A stretch of 64,000 bases of DNA from Mytilus californianus (Eukaryota > Mollusca > Bivalvia > Mytilida > Mytilidae), in contig NW_026262701.1 of assembly GCF_021869535.1 (NCBI RefSeq), forward strand, positions 5,037,501 through 5,101,500. Reading direction: 5' to 3'. A program made the position numbers and the translations under genes. Of this stretch, positions 25,401-36,433 are shown piece after piece (positions within the stretch are counted from its first letter, which is position 1; the number at the start of each line of letters is the position of its first letter). The notes under the pieces are model-generated. The model had not been told where the DNA came from. It saw only the letters and a list, made by a program, of their open reading frames with translations, and did no database searches.

Positions 25401-25555
25401 AAAGGGCAAACAAAACTGTAGCATGAAAAAAAGCAGACAAAACAAATACACAAAAGGTTACACAATGTTTGAATGAGGTGGACACAGAACTACATGGGTA
25501 AATTCTTACCTTCTGCCAGAACGATGTGAATAACAACCAAGAGCAGGAATCTCAT
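15352..25555 (-). CDS. Type I membrane receptor, one V-type Ig domain (unit B, four-exon model)
   Basis: The model joins 25510-25555 (signal peptide), 24841-25155 (Ig domain), 18403-18468 (stalk) and 15352-16457 (transmembrane plus tail). All three introns are phase 1 and all joins keep the frame open, which strongly supports the model; it predicts about 509 residues. Resemblance to pIgR/CD300/TREM-type V domains (DSGLYWC around the second Cys) suggests a cell-surface immune-type receptor. The tail has one ITIM-like site and several other tyrosine motifs, so phosphotyrosine signalling is plausible. Ligand and sign of signalling are unknown. The Ig intron uses a GC donor. A conserved AG (ccctcag or ttttcag) just before the ATG suggests a spliced 5' UTR with its first exon near 29.3 kb. 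The Ig exons of unit A may be alternatives feeding the same stalk and tail. Confidence 0.75.
16458..18402. other. Receptor intron with a family A repeat (minus copy, ~16840-17180)
   Basis: This is the intron between the stalk and transmembrane exons. It holds a degraded minus-strand family A element ('aaacccataccatatagtca', 'ggagttaaatttgtttg'), family C-like sequence at about 16680-16790, and an inverted repeat 'tattatcatctca' / 'tgagatgataata' at about 17938-17987. No further exon found. Confidence 0.55.
18403..18468 (-). CDS. Receptor stalk exon (22 codons)
   Basis: The exon lies between acceptor 'tgttattctag' and donor 'gtatat', is 66 bp and phase 1-1. It encodes a hydrophilic linker of the type NSMQTDVNSDHGKKETATNS, with no Cys, fitting a juxtamembrane stalk between Ig domain and membrane. 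It is too short to be recognised alone; support comes from its splice sites, its symmetric phase and the exact frame with the exon at 16457. Being symmetric, it could be skipped without a frameshift. Confidence 0.6.
19930..20012. repeat. Triple 22 bp tandem repeat
   Basis: Three copies of a unit like 'tttttttttacctcttttcat' stand head to tail. The open frame at 19917-20213 crosses it and is not called. Confidence 0.85.
20125..20440 (+). repeat. 27 bp minisatellite interrupted by an RT-family tail
   Basis: 'caacagtcaagtgcgaacgtccatg'-type units occur twice at about 20138-20200 and twice at about 20392-20440. Between them, about 20200-20388, lies a fragment of the RT-family tail beginning 'cttccgtagcacctgagatc' and ending 'ggtatctttcgcccctcttt'. 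The simplest reading is an insertion into the minisatellite. Confidence 0.75.
21810..21965 (-). repeat. Family A repeat, minus fragment
   Basis: Landmarks 'aagaaaatgtggtatgattg', 'aatgagacaac', 'cgtacggctttcaacaatga' and 'aaacccataccgtatagtcg'. Confidence 0.7.
22065..22290 (+). repeat. Dispersed repeat family E
   Basis: Landmarks 'aaaataccgaagttcgagga', 'gtcccttatcaaatggcaaa', 'caaacacatcaaacgaatgg', 'ctgtcatattcctgacttgg' and 'ttttatagctagctaaacct'. Further copies lie near 27.2, 35.8 (inverted), 42.4, 47.35 and 50.8 kb. Non-coding. Confidence 0.7.
22860..24030 (-). pseudogene. Decayed reverse transcriptase relic
   Basis: Minus-strand frames at 23134-23394 and 22872-23228 encode pieces of the RT found at 52.6 kb: FLIDNIFFEFGDRLFQQ, then IGANCAPLLADLFLFSYE, and further on, in another frame, LDLYLEFDISGHLSTRIYDK and RDDFNFEI. 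Upstream, 23788-23991 includes DPADKASNNIVFVCKLYY, a conserved N-terminal segment of the same family. Frameshifts and stops separate the pieces and the YIDD stretch appears lost. It lies in a receptor intron in the same orientation as the receptor. Confidence 0.75.
24841..25155 (-). CDS. V-type Ig domain exon, receptor unit B
   Basis: The acceptor 'ggtatattttag' precedes (D)TFGEIVLSN; the exon ends phase 1 before GCAAGT (GC donor). It is 315 bp. V-set hallmarks: first Cys in VILSCIF, core Trp in NRWRR, RFNVV, then DSGLYWCE with the second Cys and a G-strand like QQRITLF. Two N-glycosylation motifs, NIT and NVT, are absent from the unit A exons. There are only two cysteines, so the extra disulfide of vertebrate CD300/pIgR domains is missing. 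It lies 355 bp downstream of its signal-peptide exon. Confidence 0.85.
25510..25555 (-). CDS. Signal-peptide exon, receptor unit B
   Basis: The ATG at 25555 encodes [15 protein letters not shown] followed by a phase 1 donor (GAAG|GTAAG). This is a compact hydrophobic leader; cleavage is expected near the Ala-Glu junction. The start is chosen because the paralogous exon at 46789 has the same Met and because an acceptor-like 'tcatcctcag' lies 16 bp upstream, implying a spliced non-coding 5' exon. Confidence 0.8.
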
Positions 25556-26600
25556 TTTTGTTGAAATTCTCTGAGGATGAAAAATGTTAAAAAAAACTTT
25601 AACAACGATTTCTTAAAGGTTAAAGGTTGTGGAAGGATTGTATATAAAGCTGGAGGTTTAAGGATAGCTTTAAGTTTTCTGCCTTTTCATAAATCTACGA
25701 ACTTCGATTTCGTAGAGAGAAAAAGAGTTACAAATTGATGTATTTCTTTTTCAGTTAAACTTTTGAAACAGTCATCATTATAAAATAAAGAGATGCGGTA
25801 TAATTTCAAATGAGATGACTATTATTCAAAGGTCAAAGAACAAGGACGCGAACAATAACAGGTAACCTTACGGCCTTCGGCAATGAGCAAAACCCGTAAA
25901 GTAAGGAAAGCTTTTAATTGAAATGGAATGCAATGGAATAATAAAATGTGATACAATTCAAAGCACAAAGCGTTAACAATTAACGAAAAACAATAATTGA
26001 AGACAGTAGATTTTTCGTTTTAAAGGTTTCACATTTTTCTTGTGGTGGGCCTTTTTTAGCTGACTATAGGCTATAGGTTTTGCTGAATGTTGAAGGTCGC
26101 GCTCCTTCCTATTAAAGTTTATGCGAGTCCCTCATTTTTAGTTTGTCGCATTTAATTGTTTTTTCTTAATCGATAAACGTGATTTAAACATCGGTAAACT
26201 GCTTTCGTTTTAATTTAAACCCAATTACATTACAAGAACAAACATTCAATTCTTGTTAAAAAAAATTATTTTACGCAGTGTTGTTGACTTTTTAAAATAT
26301 TTCAGGGTCCTACGTTAAAAACCGGTTAAATATTACAAAATTCACCGTTTCAAATCCATATTCAAACCAATTAAAACTTACAACATTCATGTCGGGTATT
26401 GACAGTCACAGACTTTTTAGACCAGTTGCCATTTAGTGAGATGTTACGGAGAAAAGATCTTTTCTAACAAAAAAACTCCTTTAAAATATAAATAATAAGA
26501 TGTGGTATGGTTGCCAATGAGACAACTATCCACTAGAGAACAAATGACGTAGATGTTTACAACTATAGGTCACTGTACGGCATTAACAACAAAGGTCTCG
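25556..26600. repeat. Leader intron/upstream region with two family A minus fragments
   Basis: Family A fragments lie at about 25780-26000 ('aacccgtaaagtaagg' region) and 26495-26600 ('aagatgtggtatggttgcca'). About 25725-25760 matches 9385-9420 of unit C ('gttacaaattgatgtatttc' versus 'gttgcacattgatttattcg'), a further trace of unit duplication. No exon is identified. Confidence 0.5.
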
Positions 26601-27690
26601 ATGCCATCAATTTAGGCAATATCATTCATTATACATCAGTTTAATCAAAAATACCTCTCAAGTTTAAAGATCAGTCTGTTCCTATCATATATCATACCTT
26701 TACCACACCTTTTGCGACTAAAATATCCAATTATCAACACGTGTTGCAAGATCTCAATAATAACGACTTCACATGTGCTTATTACCCATTCATGTATAAT
26801 CCGGCTGGTAACGGTATTACTGGTGACATAACGTTATCATTCATACTTCTGTTCGAAATGTGTCAACAGAAAGGACGAAATACCAAGAGCATTAATACAT
26901 ATATTTGAAAAAAAACTCATCATAGATACCAGGCTTTAAATTGTATTCACCACATACTAATGGATTAAGTCCAAAATTATGCAAGACAATGGGTTAAACG
27001 TTGAAAACAAGACGGTGATAAACGTTCCATGAGTATATGATCACTCATGCTACATCAATCTTCAAAGACCCAAACGTTGTTTAACACAGTCTTACCTCCA
27101 TGACAACTATATTGTTGTCCTAGCAGATAAAGCTTTGAATAACATCAATTGCGTGTATGAAAACATTACATAAACTGCTTGATAGTGAAATTAGGTATTG
27201 ACAATTCACTTGGAAAAAAGTAAAATTACAAAAATACCGAACTCCGAGGAAGATTCTAAACGGAAAGTCCCTAAGTAAATGGCAAATTCAAAAGCTCAAA
27301 CACATCAAACGAATGGATAACAACTGTCATATTCCTGACTTAGAACATGTATTTTCTTATGTATAAAATGGTGGATTAAACTTCAACATATATCCCCACG
27401 ACTTATACCAAATTTTCAACTTTGCACTTTATTTGGCCTTATCTCATTTTTATTCAAACGTCACAGGAGAGTCTTTTGTTTTGACGTATAAAATTATAAG
27501 CCTGGTGTCTTTGTTGGGTGCTTTCCCTGTTTTCTTTAGGAATTTCAGCATAAGATAAGGAACTTGATCTGCCTTCAATGTACTGGATACCAAAATTACA
27601 CACGTGTCCTTACACACAATGTTGTATTGCTGGGTCAACCAAGTGTTCCACAAAACCTCTTTCCAAACTATTAACTATTAGTTTTATCAG
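26601..27690 (+). pseudogene. Decayed reverse transcriptase relic (5' part)
   Basis: Plus-strand fragments in shifting frames match the N-terminal part of the RT family: near 27110 a segment reading VVLADKALNNINCVY, and near 27560 one reading LPSMYWIPKLH, then IAGSTKCSTKPLSKLLT, the conserved 'W.PKLHK' RT region. Frames are broken throughout and no active site remains. A family E copy at about 27215-27370 is embedded in it. The minus-strand open frame at 27450-27653 is its shadow. Confidence 0.65.
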
Positions 27691-29226
27691 TAATCAAATT
27701 TGAGATTCAGATACTGTGAAACTACCTTGTCTAGGGGCGGTGAGAATTAGATGCGAATACTAAAAAAATGGAAAGGTCAAATAGTGTAAATACAATATAT
27801 GTCTTATTCCTCTTGCATTAGTATGAAAACCTTTGATTTTTCTACACTAGTATATAAGTATCTCATCCTAAATAGACATATCAATAAAACTGGTCCAACT
27901 ATGTTTCAAAGAAAATAATGACCAACGTAAATACAAATATCTTGTTTATCATAATTTAGTTTCGGTTTTGGGTAGGTTCGATTTTTCCGTCGTTATTTTA
28001 CCGTGTTTTTTTTTTTTTTTTTTTTTTTGCCATGGCGTTTGTCAGATTTTCTTAGACTAACTAGTTTTGAATGTCTCCAGTTTCTAGTTAGCTGAAGCAG
28101 CGTTTGGAAAGAAAGCATAATACCTCTGATATTTCTGGGTAAAAATGACAAAAGTAACCAAACAATCCGTGTGTTACGTGCACAAAAACTTGAAAATGAA
28201 CTGGAACGATAAAAAAAATAGAATCTAACATTCCGAAAAAGACACTAAAATAGTGTTTTTCCATTTTGAAATCTACAAAGATGTGAAAATAAAATATCTT
28301 AAAGCACATAATATAATGTCTACCCATTTTCCCCCCATTGATTTTCCCTTACGAAAATGATCGAGAACCATATTTATCGGCTCTGAAAAGCAAAATAGAG
28401 ATAGACGACATTAACATCTGAAAAATACATTTTTCTTTAACTTTAAGATTGATAAGAATTATTAAAAAACTAATGTTTTCGTTTTATTCAGAAAGCTTTC
28501 GACTTTCTGGTGTTTACAATGTTTTTTTTTAAAGTATCCCGTTATCTTTTAAAAGTATATATTTTGTATAACTGAAGAAATTAACTCGGACTTAACATGG
28601 ATTCTCGTTTCTTGCATTTCTCGCCCAATATAATGCGAGGGATGTATATCCATCGTTTTGTGATTCGAGAGTTTACGATATTATTCGACCAGTCTTTTTT
28701 TTTCTCTCAATGTAACTGTTAAATTAATACTACAAATCGTATGACTTTTTTACGTCTAACGTGTGATAAGATATTTGAAGCATCATTATTGATTTAAAAG
28801 AAAAAACAATTGGACAAAAATTACTACACTGTGTACAAACTCTTCAAAAGAGAAAAAGCTGCAATTAGAAAAATTTGTATATTCCCATGAGATTTGAACG
28901 AAAAATATTACTTTTACCTGATGTACTGCTACATGTATGTAACAAAATAAAAAATAAGGTCCGAAATAGTAGTAAAGGACCAATATGTAGTATTTACACA
29001 GAAAGAAATCTTTGTCTTGTAGTTTGCAAATGTTAAAAGAAATTGTACATTAAGCTATATAATTATTTGTCACTACCATAATTGATTGCGAATTGATATC
29101 CCGAGGGATGCATGTAAAGGGCAGGAGATACTTACTCTGTTGACTCACCTGGTCGTTTCAGACTGATATTACTCCCATATTTGTCTTATTAACCTTCATC
29201 ATATATAACATCAGTATAGTAATCAA
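27691..29226. other. Gene-free stretch
   Basis: AT-rich, with a long poly-T at about 28002-28028. Frames at 28088-28327 and 28786-28983 encode aromatic/hydrophobic strings without recognisable domains and without splice-site support. Nothing called. Confidence 0.4.
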
Positions 29227-29470
29227 TGTATTACGTATCAAATTCAAAATGTAAAACAAAAGTACAAACCTAATGATGGTTAGAAAGTTTCCCCAATATA
29301 TTTGATGCAAGTAATATAATTTCCTTGTATATTTCCTGAAACAATTGTTTGTCTGGTGATAAACAGGAAAATATTGTTTAAATGATAGAAAACGGAAATA
29401 TAACTTATTGAACAGTAATGTGTATCATCATTAGCATTTTGAATGTCATATTAAAAAGACTTTATATGTG
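29227..29470 (-). promoter_or_regulatory. Duplicated upstream block of receptor unit B
   Basis: Homologous to 49584-49850 and 10330-10570. Read on the minus strand it contains 'aaccatcattag|gtttgt', a possible 5' splice site that could end a non-coding first exon pairing with the acceptor next to the unit B ATG. The function is inferred. Confidence 0.45.
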
Positions 29471-31100
29471 AGCATAAAGTGGTTGGGCAACAAAAATGCA
29501 TGCAGTTTGTCAACCTGCCTGTTCTTTTCTATGGAGACTGGTTATGTCGGATTTTTTCTGAGATAAAAATCATTAAATTAATTTCTTAGTGCGACTTCTG
29601 GCGTGCTATATTATAAGCCTTGTATCTTTGATAAGAATAAAAACCATACTTATATATTGAACCGATTAATTTATAATTTTCTGTATGTATCTGGCCTGTG
29701 CATGTGTACATCAAAATCCATACAGTGTTGGCAACATAAACATAAAACTTAGTTTACAAGTTCATTATCACTATTTTTTGTATTTTTTTGTGATCATTTT
29801 TTAGATCATGCTACTTATAACTAAGGGCGCACGTGCCGTTGTCAATGTAAATATCAATGACGTCATAGGCTAAATAGCGATAAACAGATTATAAATTCTT
29901 GCCCTCCGATGAAAATGAAGCTGAGAAACACCTTTCGTTTGAAAAAATATCGATGATCTATAATTATGATGTGATCTTTTTTAAAGACTTTCAATTGAAA
30001 TGTTGGTAAATAATTATGATGTGATCTTTTTTAAAGACTTTCAATTGAAATGTTGGTAAATAATTATGATGTGATCTTTTTTAAAAACTTTCAATTGAAA
30101 TGTTGGTATAAGTTTAGGAGACAGTAGTTTACGGATTTTGAAATTTCGTAAATCGATAAGGAAGAGATAAATCAGAATTACAAACAAAAACTGAAGGAAT
30201 CACATGAACTCCAAAGACAGCGAGACCGGAAAAGCGTCTTCTGTTATGAGTGCATATAAGATAGATTGAAGTTATAGTAAAAGGTAGATAAACATGAAGT
30301 TAATTATGATGTGAGTTTGTAAAGCAATATGCAAAATTAGGGTTTTGACCCAATATTTTATGGTTCACTGCAATGGAAATATGATAGTGCGGGTGGTGCA
30401 TGGTGTGCTATCGACACACCTTCTTGTCTAAAGTATTTATTAAATGATTTATATTGCACTCATTTATCAATAAGTCCAACATGATAAGAATCAATATTTC
30501 TTATAGATAGAACTACCTCAGATAAAATAGGTATACTATTTACAAAAGGATGGGAACAAATATTTCAGGGGTCTTATCAATTCGCGAAGCTTTGAATCTA
30601 ATATTACAGTAGGAATTGCCTTAACGTTTCTTTGCCGGTAGCGTAAAAAATGAGGCGGATAATATCAAAAGGAAATTGAAACTTATTAGTTGAAGAGAGA
30701 CCAAGAAAATTATTGCAAAACACAACAAAATAGACAAACAATAGTCGACAAAACATTACATACAAAACTAAAGACTACGACACGAGAACGGCACCAAACC
30801 CGGAAGTTATCTCAGGGGCAGAGGTAACAGAAGTTTACCGATGTTTAAATCTCATTTATAGATATAAGAAGATGTGGTATGATCCATTAAGAATAAACCA
30901 ATCAAGGTGAAAAAAAAAGAATCATATGAACTCCAAAGAGGACCGGATCTGTCGACAAATACGTTGAGAATAGGACGTTGATTACATTATAAACGCCAGA
31001 TTTTAAGATAACTATGAGTATGAAGAGAAGAAAGAAGTTATGCACAACATAACTTCCAAAATATACTACCAAACAGAAAATAAAATTTGATAAAACGGAA
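29471..31100. other. Gene-free stretch with duplicated upstream sequence and short repeats
   Basis: About 29820-29900 ('gcacgtgccgttgtcaatgt', 'aaatagcgataaacagatta') matches 46890-46950 near the unit A signal exon. A perfect 50 bp triple repeat is at 29961-30110. About 30680-30835 is a diverged RT-family tail-like segment. No gene. Confidence 0.5.
29961..30110. repeat. Three perfect 50 bp tandem copies
   Basis: The unit 'taattatgatgtgatctttt' to 'aaatgttggtaaa' starts at 29961, 30011 and 30061, a period of exactly 50 bp. Copies 1 and 2 are identical; copy 3 differs at two or three bases. A partial start ('taattatgatgtga') is also seen at 30301. Confidence 0.95.
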
Positions 31101-32620
31101 ATGAAAAATGGGATCTTTAGATAACTTCATTATAGGAGGTGCACAACTTCAATAAGCTCAGTTGCAAGAATCTGGATTTAAAAGTGTGGAAGGAGTTAAG
31201 AAATGGGGAAAAAAATAACCATTATTATAGGTGCCCAACTTCAATATATGCTATATTCGTCAACGAGGTTTCAAAGATAAGTAGGAAAAAGATTAAAACA
31301 ACACTTGATAAAGTTCATGCGTCCGAAGGGCTTTTCTGGATTTGTCATCAGGAAAGCTGATGACGAATATTTTATAGTCAATGATGTATTAACACCGAAA
31401 CAGATTAAGAGCTATATATTCTTTAACATCATTTACAAAGAATAAAATTTTACAAAATCACAAATCTGTCCTTTCTTTTGGTATTAACATCAAAGAAAAC
31501 GAAGAAAATCTACCGTCATTATACTGGATACCAAAACTTCACAAAACTCCTTATAAAGAACGATACATAGCTGGATCATCAAGATGTTCAACTAAACATC
31601 TTTCTTAAGTGCTGACTACTATTCTTTCTGCAGTAAAAGTTGGCCTTCAAAAATATTGTGATGAGATATGAATATTCAATCAGTGGTGTCAATCAGATGT
31701 GGATTCTCAAAAATTCTAAAGATCTACTGCTAAATCTTAGATCACAATCTCTGCAATTTTGCAGCATCCTTAAAACTTTTGATTTTCCTACGCTTTACAC
31801 TACTGTTCCCCATACTCAATTGAAAGATCGACTTCACTATCTCATTAAATAGAACTTTTTCTATAAAAATGGGAATCGTAGATATAAGTTTCTTGTTTTG
31901 GGTTATAATAATTCTTAATTTGTGAAGAACCACGCTGATTCTATCAGAAAATATACTGAAGATGATATTATCAAAATGCTGGACGATATTTTTGGGAGGA
32001 TTGATATTTCAACAGAAAGTCGGTATTCCAATGGGTACTAATTTTGCACCTCTACTGGCCGATTTGTTTTTGTATTCGTATAAAGCAGAATTCATTCAGA
32101 ACCTTCTAAAAGAAAAAAAGAAAAAAGCACCATGCGAAATTCTTTAATTTTACTTTTATTTATATTGATGATGTCCAATCATTGAATAACCTTTATATCA
32201 GTCAGTACTAACATCTCATATATCCCAGTGAACTTGAAATTAAGGATAGTACTGATACTAGAAGGACTGTTTCATACCTTAATCTTTATCTCAATTTTTA
32301 CACAGATGGACGACTTCACACTAAAACCTATGACAAACGGGACGATTACCATTTCCCAATTATCAGTTTCCCATTGCTCAGCAGTAACATACCCTCTGTC
32401 CCATCGTATGGTGTTTACATATCTCAGTTGATACGTTATGCTTGTGCATGTTCATACTATACGGACTTCAAATACAGGAGTGTGCTCCTTACGCAGAAAT
32501 TTTGGGTCATTGACTTTTTTACATCCCTTGTTCGATACAGCTGCTAGTGGGCTATCAGTTCCCGAGGGCATCATCAGCTCAGTATTCAGTACTTCGGTAC
32601 TGACATGATTTATAATAAAC
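31101..32620 (+). pseudogene. Near full-length but decayed reverse transcriptase relic
   Basis: Plus-strand pieces follow the order of the RT protein: a segment near 31505 reading LPSLYWIPKLHKTPYKERY, then IAGSSRCSTK; near 31770 LKTFDFPTLYTTVPHTQLKD (motif A, with the catalytic Asp); near 32020 VGIPMGTNFAPLLADLFLYS; near 32150 'tatattgatgatgt' encoding YIDDV (motif C); then a C-terminal part near 32310. Stops and frameshifts interrupt all junctions. It is the most complete relic of the family in the window. Confidence 0.75.
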
Positions 32621-33640
32621 ATTTCTTAATTGTCCGTTCATACATTTAGAAATTATTAAGACACTTAGGTTTCAACCCCCTCATGCAAAGTTGACCTGAA
32701 ATAGATTTGGCTATTATTCAAGGCCTTTTTGGTCATTCATATAGATAAAGGCAACAGTAGTATACCGCTGTTCAATAGTCATAAATCGATCAAGCGAACA
32801 AAAATCCGGGTTACAAACTAAAACTACATCCTTGGCTTTAAAATATTCGGCTTTGAGCGTTCTTGATGAAGGTAAATCCAGAAAAGCGCTTTAGACGCAT
32901 AAAATTTATAACGTGCTGTTTTCAATTTTTTTCAGCACTGGATCGATACCTCTGCTGGTGGACTATCCGTCCCCGAGGGTATCATCAACTCAGTAGTCAA
33001 TGCTTGGGTACTGACATGATTTATAGCAAAATTTTCTAAAAGTGTCCGTTTATGAATTTTTAAATTATTTAGAAACTAAGATTTCAACTTCCTCAGGCAA
33101 AGTTAGACTCAGAGGGATTTGGCTATTTTTTTAGGTCCTTTTTGGTTATACAGCTCTTCAACTGTATAGTTCTTGTACATTCTTGGCTTTCAAATATTCG
33201 ACTTTGAGCGTTCTTGAAAAAGGTAAATCGAGAAAGCGCTTTGGACGCTTATAATTTATAACGTGTTGATTTCTATTTTTACATCACTGGGTCGATACCT
33301 CTGCTTGTGGACTATCAGTCCCCGAGGGTATCATCAGCTCAGTAGTCAGTACTTCGGTACTGACATGATTTATAACAAACCTTTATAAAATCGTCCGTTT
33401 ATAAATTTTGAAAATATAAAGAAATTAAGGTTTTAACTCTCTCAAGGAAAGTTGGCCTAAGAAGGATTTGGCTATATTCATAGATCCTTTTTTTTTTTTT
33501 TATATAGCTCTTCAATTGTTCGGTTCTTATCCATCCTTGGCTTTCAAATATTCCACTTTGAGCGTTTCTAATGAAGGAAAATCCAGAAAATCGCTTCGGA
33601 CCCATCAATTTTATAACATGCTTTTTCGTTTTTTAATGGA
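32530..33640 (-). repeat. Three-copy tandem repeat of ~350 bp with a nested insertion
   Basis: Starts near 32535, 32942 and 33290, each with 'tatc.gtccccgagggtatca', 'tactgacatgatttata', 'tcaggcaaagttgg' and 'tttgagcgttcttgatgaag'. Copies 2 and 3 are about 350 bp apart. Copy 1 is longer by about 60-90 bp because of a family C fragment at about 32745-32830 ('gcaacagtagtataccgctg'). Confidence 0.75.
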
Positions 33641-36118
33641 AATGAACCGGATGTTATGACTGTATAAAAGCGGTTTTCTGGATTTACCTTTATCAAGAAC
33701 TCGCAATGTTATGTTCTATCTCGCTACCCTCATCTGATAATAATACTTTTTTTATAGTTTCAAAATAAAACAACTGAAGATATCTTTGCATTGAGAAACA
33801 CACCAAGGAATTGTGATAAGTTGTATTAAATTGCATTGAAGGTAATAAAACATAACATAATAATATAATAATATAAGTCCAAAACGTCAGCACAATCCTT
33901 GAATCACAATCTACAAATACAAGTTTGAGATATTAAAAAAAGAACAAAATTATTTACAAAGTAATATCTATATCTATAAGTCTAAATTGAAAACAAAGTT
34001 CAAACCTATGATTGCGTTGGATAAAAACCACAATTTATACATCATAATTACGATAAATAAAATCTGAACACAATTAAAGAACTTACGTTGGTGTTTTCTC
34101 GACAATTGGAAAAAGTCGCCAAAATGAATAACTAATAGGTATCCTTAGTTTCTTATTACGCAAAGAAAATGAAAATAGATATTTTAATTAATAAGAAATG
34201 TTATTCTCGGTATTGATTTTGTACTTTTTGTCTATCGTTGAAGATTGTATGCTGATTTCTATTTGTTTTTGTTTTGTTTTGTTGTGTAGATTGTTTGCTG
34301 TCTCATCGATGTTTAGCACACGTCTGCCTTCTTCGTAATTGAAATGAACTACTGGCAGCTGTTCCATGAATCCCTAAAAAAAACAATTACAGCGTAGGTC
34401 GTCGTTCCTATGACAGAATATGTTATACAGTTATACAGAAAGTTACATTATGACGTTAAATTACCTTTTTATTTCCATTTATTTCAGTCAAACGTCTTAA
34501 AAATGTTTCGGCAAAACTGTCGTTATTTTTTTATTGGTTAAGCTCAGTGGACATTAAAATATTTCAAATCTTCACATGGTTAAACACATTCATTTGACCT
34601 CAGAAAGTAAAAATACCATGCACAACAAATAACAATAATTTGAGGCATTTGCATAGTTTGAATCATTGGTATAGGAGCACATTCATGTTCTGGAAACTTA
34701 ATTTTAAAATGTATGTAGTGATTAAAACATACTCAGTACTTACCATAAAATAGCCTGTTTCAGAATAATTAGTGCAAAATATTCGTCGTCAATCGTCAAA
34801 TGAAGTATGAATATGAATTTTGAAAATGATATATACATGTGAAACATATAACAATGAAACACAGAAAACAGAAAAACAGAAAATGCTAAAACAAATATTG
34901 CCAAATATGTTGAATATATATGTCATAATATATCATGTGACACATTTATCAATATCTTATTTATGTTTTGATTTATGAACAATAGTTAATAACGTGTAAA
35001 CATTTAGGGTGCCAGGTTAACTGCTTTCTTTCATCTAGGTTGTATGTTTAAAGTTGTAGCACTAAATCATATACTAAGCCACGAGACCATAATGGCGGAA
35101 GGGTGTTCCATATACTCAAAATTCAGTATTTTTGGAAGAACTGTGAAATTTATATATATTTAAGTCAAAGAATTAGCCTACGATACATATATGTTTACAT
35201 TTGCTGGTTGAAATATACATAATGACACAAGCTGTTTTTACTTTTTGTACGATAGGTATACTACCTTCTTCTTAAGAGAAAGAAGAGATTCATTTGGGAA
35301 CAGCACAAAAACTTTGTAGAATCGAAGTAATTGGTGTATTTGGCATGACTTTTTGAGCACACATATCTTGGCGTTCTGCCTGTTTTGATTCGGGCGCGAG
35401 ACTGATGAGTCTAGGCAATATAACCTTATCTCGACTGTTATTTTTTAGTAATACCCCTCTTGAACCTGATATGTCTCTCCTATTACACTGAGAATATACA
35501 GAGTTGGTTAAGTTAAACATTCTAAATTTAATTCCCTTATTCGTTCGCTTCAAGACAAGATTGTAAAAGAAATAGAATTCCAATAAAGCTTACAATTTAT
35601 GTCCTTTTACATATATTCCGACATTGACGCAATATGAACAAGATTTCGTCGTATAAAAAAACTACATGAAAAATACACTAGATAATCAAAATCTGGGATA
35701 TTTATTTCATGTCTAATTATAGAAAATACTTGATAAACAGAATGGCTTACATAATATGACAGTTGTTATCCATTCGTTTGATGTGTTTGAGCTTTTGATT
35801 TTGCCATTTGCTTAGGGACTTTCGGTTTAGAATTTTCCTCGGAGTTCGGTATTTTTGTTATTTAATTTTTTACATTAAGGAAGGAAAAAAGGCAACAGTA
35901 GTATACCGCTGTTTTATCATCGGGATCGGGGAAACACTTTACAGAGAACTAAAAGTAATTTATAAAAAAAAATATCGCAAAAAATCAATTACCGTAATTC
36001 AACCTGCAATATATTCGTACATCTCATTCTGAATTCAAATTTTGACGTTTTTAATTTTACAGTCATTTGTACGAAGTAACCATACACTTAAGCAAATCAT
36101 AATGTATAAGTAACTTGC
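33641..36118. other. Gene-free stretch between receptor units
   Basis: It holds a solo arm of the foldback element at about 33978-34040, family E sequence (inverted) at about 35755-35860 and a family C fragment near 35885-35935. A 97-codon minus frame at 35290-35583 was considered as a tail exon and not accepted. No transmembrane exon for unit A was found here. Confidence 0.45.
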
Positions 36119-36433
36119 CTATTTGCAGTGTGACCTTTTGCTGCATAATTTGTCCACCAAATCGCATTTCACACCAGTAAAGACCACTATCAGATTGTAT
36201 CACACCAGAAATTTCAAAATTGTATTCACCCTTCATTTCGTCTACGACAACATTGAATCGTTTGCGGTCGTCAGGGTTTTCCACATTTAAATCCAAGCCT
36301 TTTGCAATAATTCCCTGCCAGCGACGCCATCTAACCTTTGTGGCACCACGAGGATACTTGCATGACAAAACAACTTTTTCTCCAATATAAGCATGTTGTG
36401 CTTTGTTGGAAAGTACAAATTTATCATCTGTAT
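36119..36433 (-). CDS. V-type Ig domain exon A3
   Basis: The acceptor 'tttatattacag' precedes (D)[18 protein letters not shown]; the exon ends phase 1 before GCAAGT. It is 315 bp and open throughout. First Cys in VVLSCKY, core Trp in KVRWRRWQG, second Cys in DSGLYWCEM. Its start differs from its paralogues (TDDKF instead of TFGEI). The C-terminal strand reads QQKVTLQIG. Confidence 0.85.

Noticed and set aside
27450..27653. 67-codon minus-strand frame
   Set aside because: The opposite strand matches the RT family (WIPKLH region), so this frame is its shadow.
33693..33893. Minus-strand frame with a hydrophobic start (YIIILLCYVLL), considered as a transmembrane exon for unit A
   Set aside because: The downstream sequence is short and has no similarity to the unit B tail; the acceptor and phase do not fit, and AT-rich DNA gives such strings by chance.
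35290..35583. 97-codon minus-strand frame, considered as a cytoplasmic tail exon of receptor unit A
   Set aside because: It has no hydrophobic membrane segment, no phase 1 acceptor that keeps the frame, and no tyrosine motifs like those of the known tail. Transcripts would be needed to accept it.
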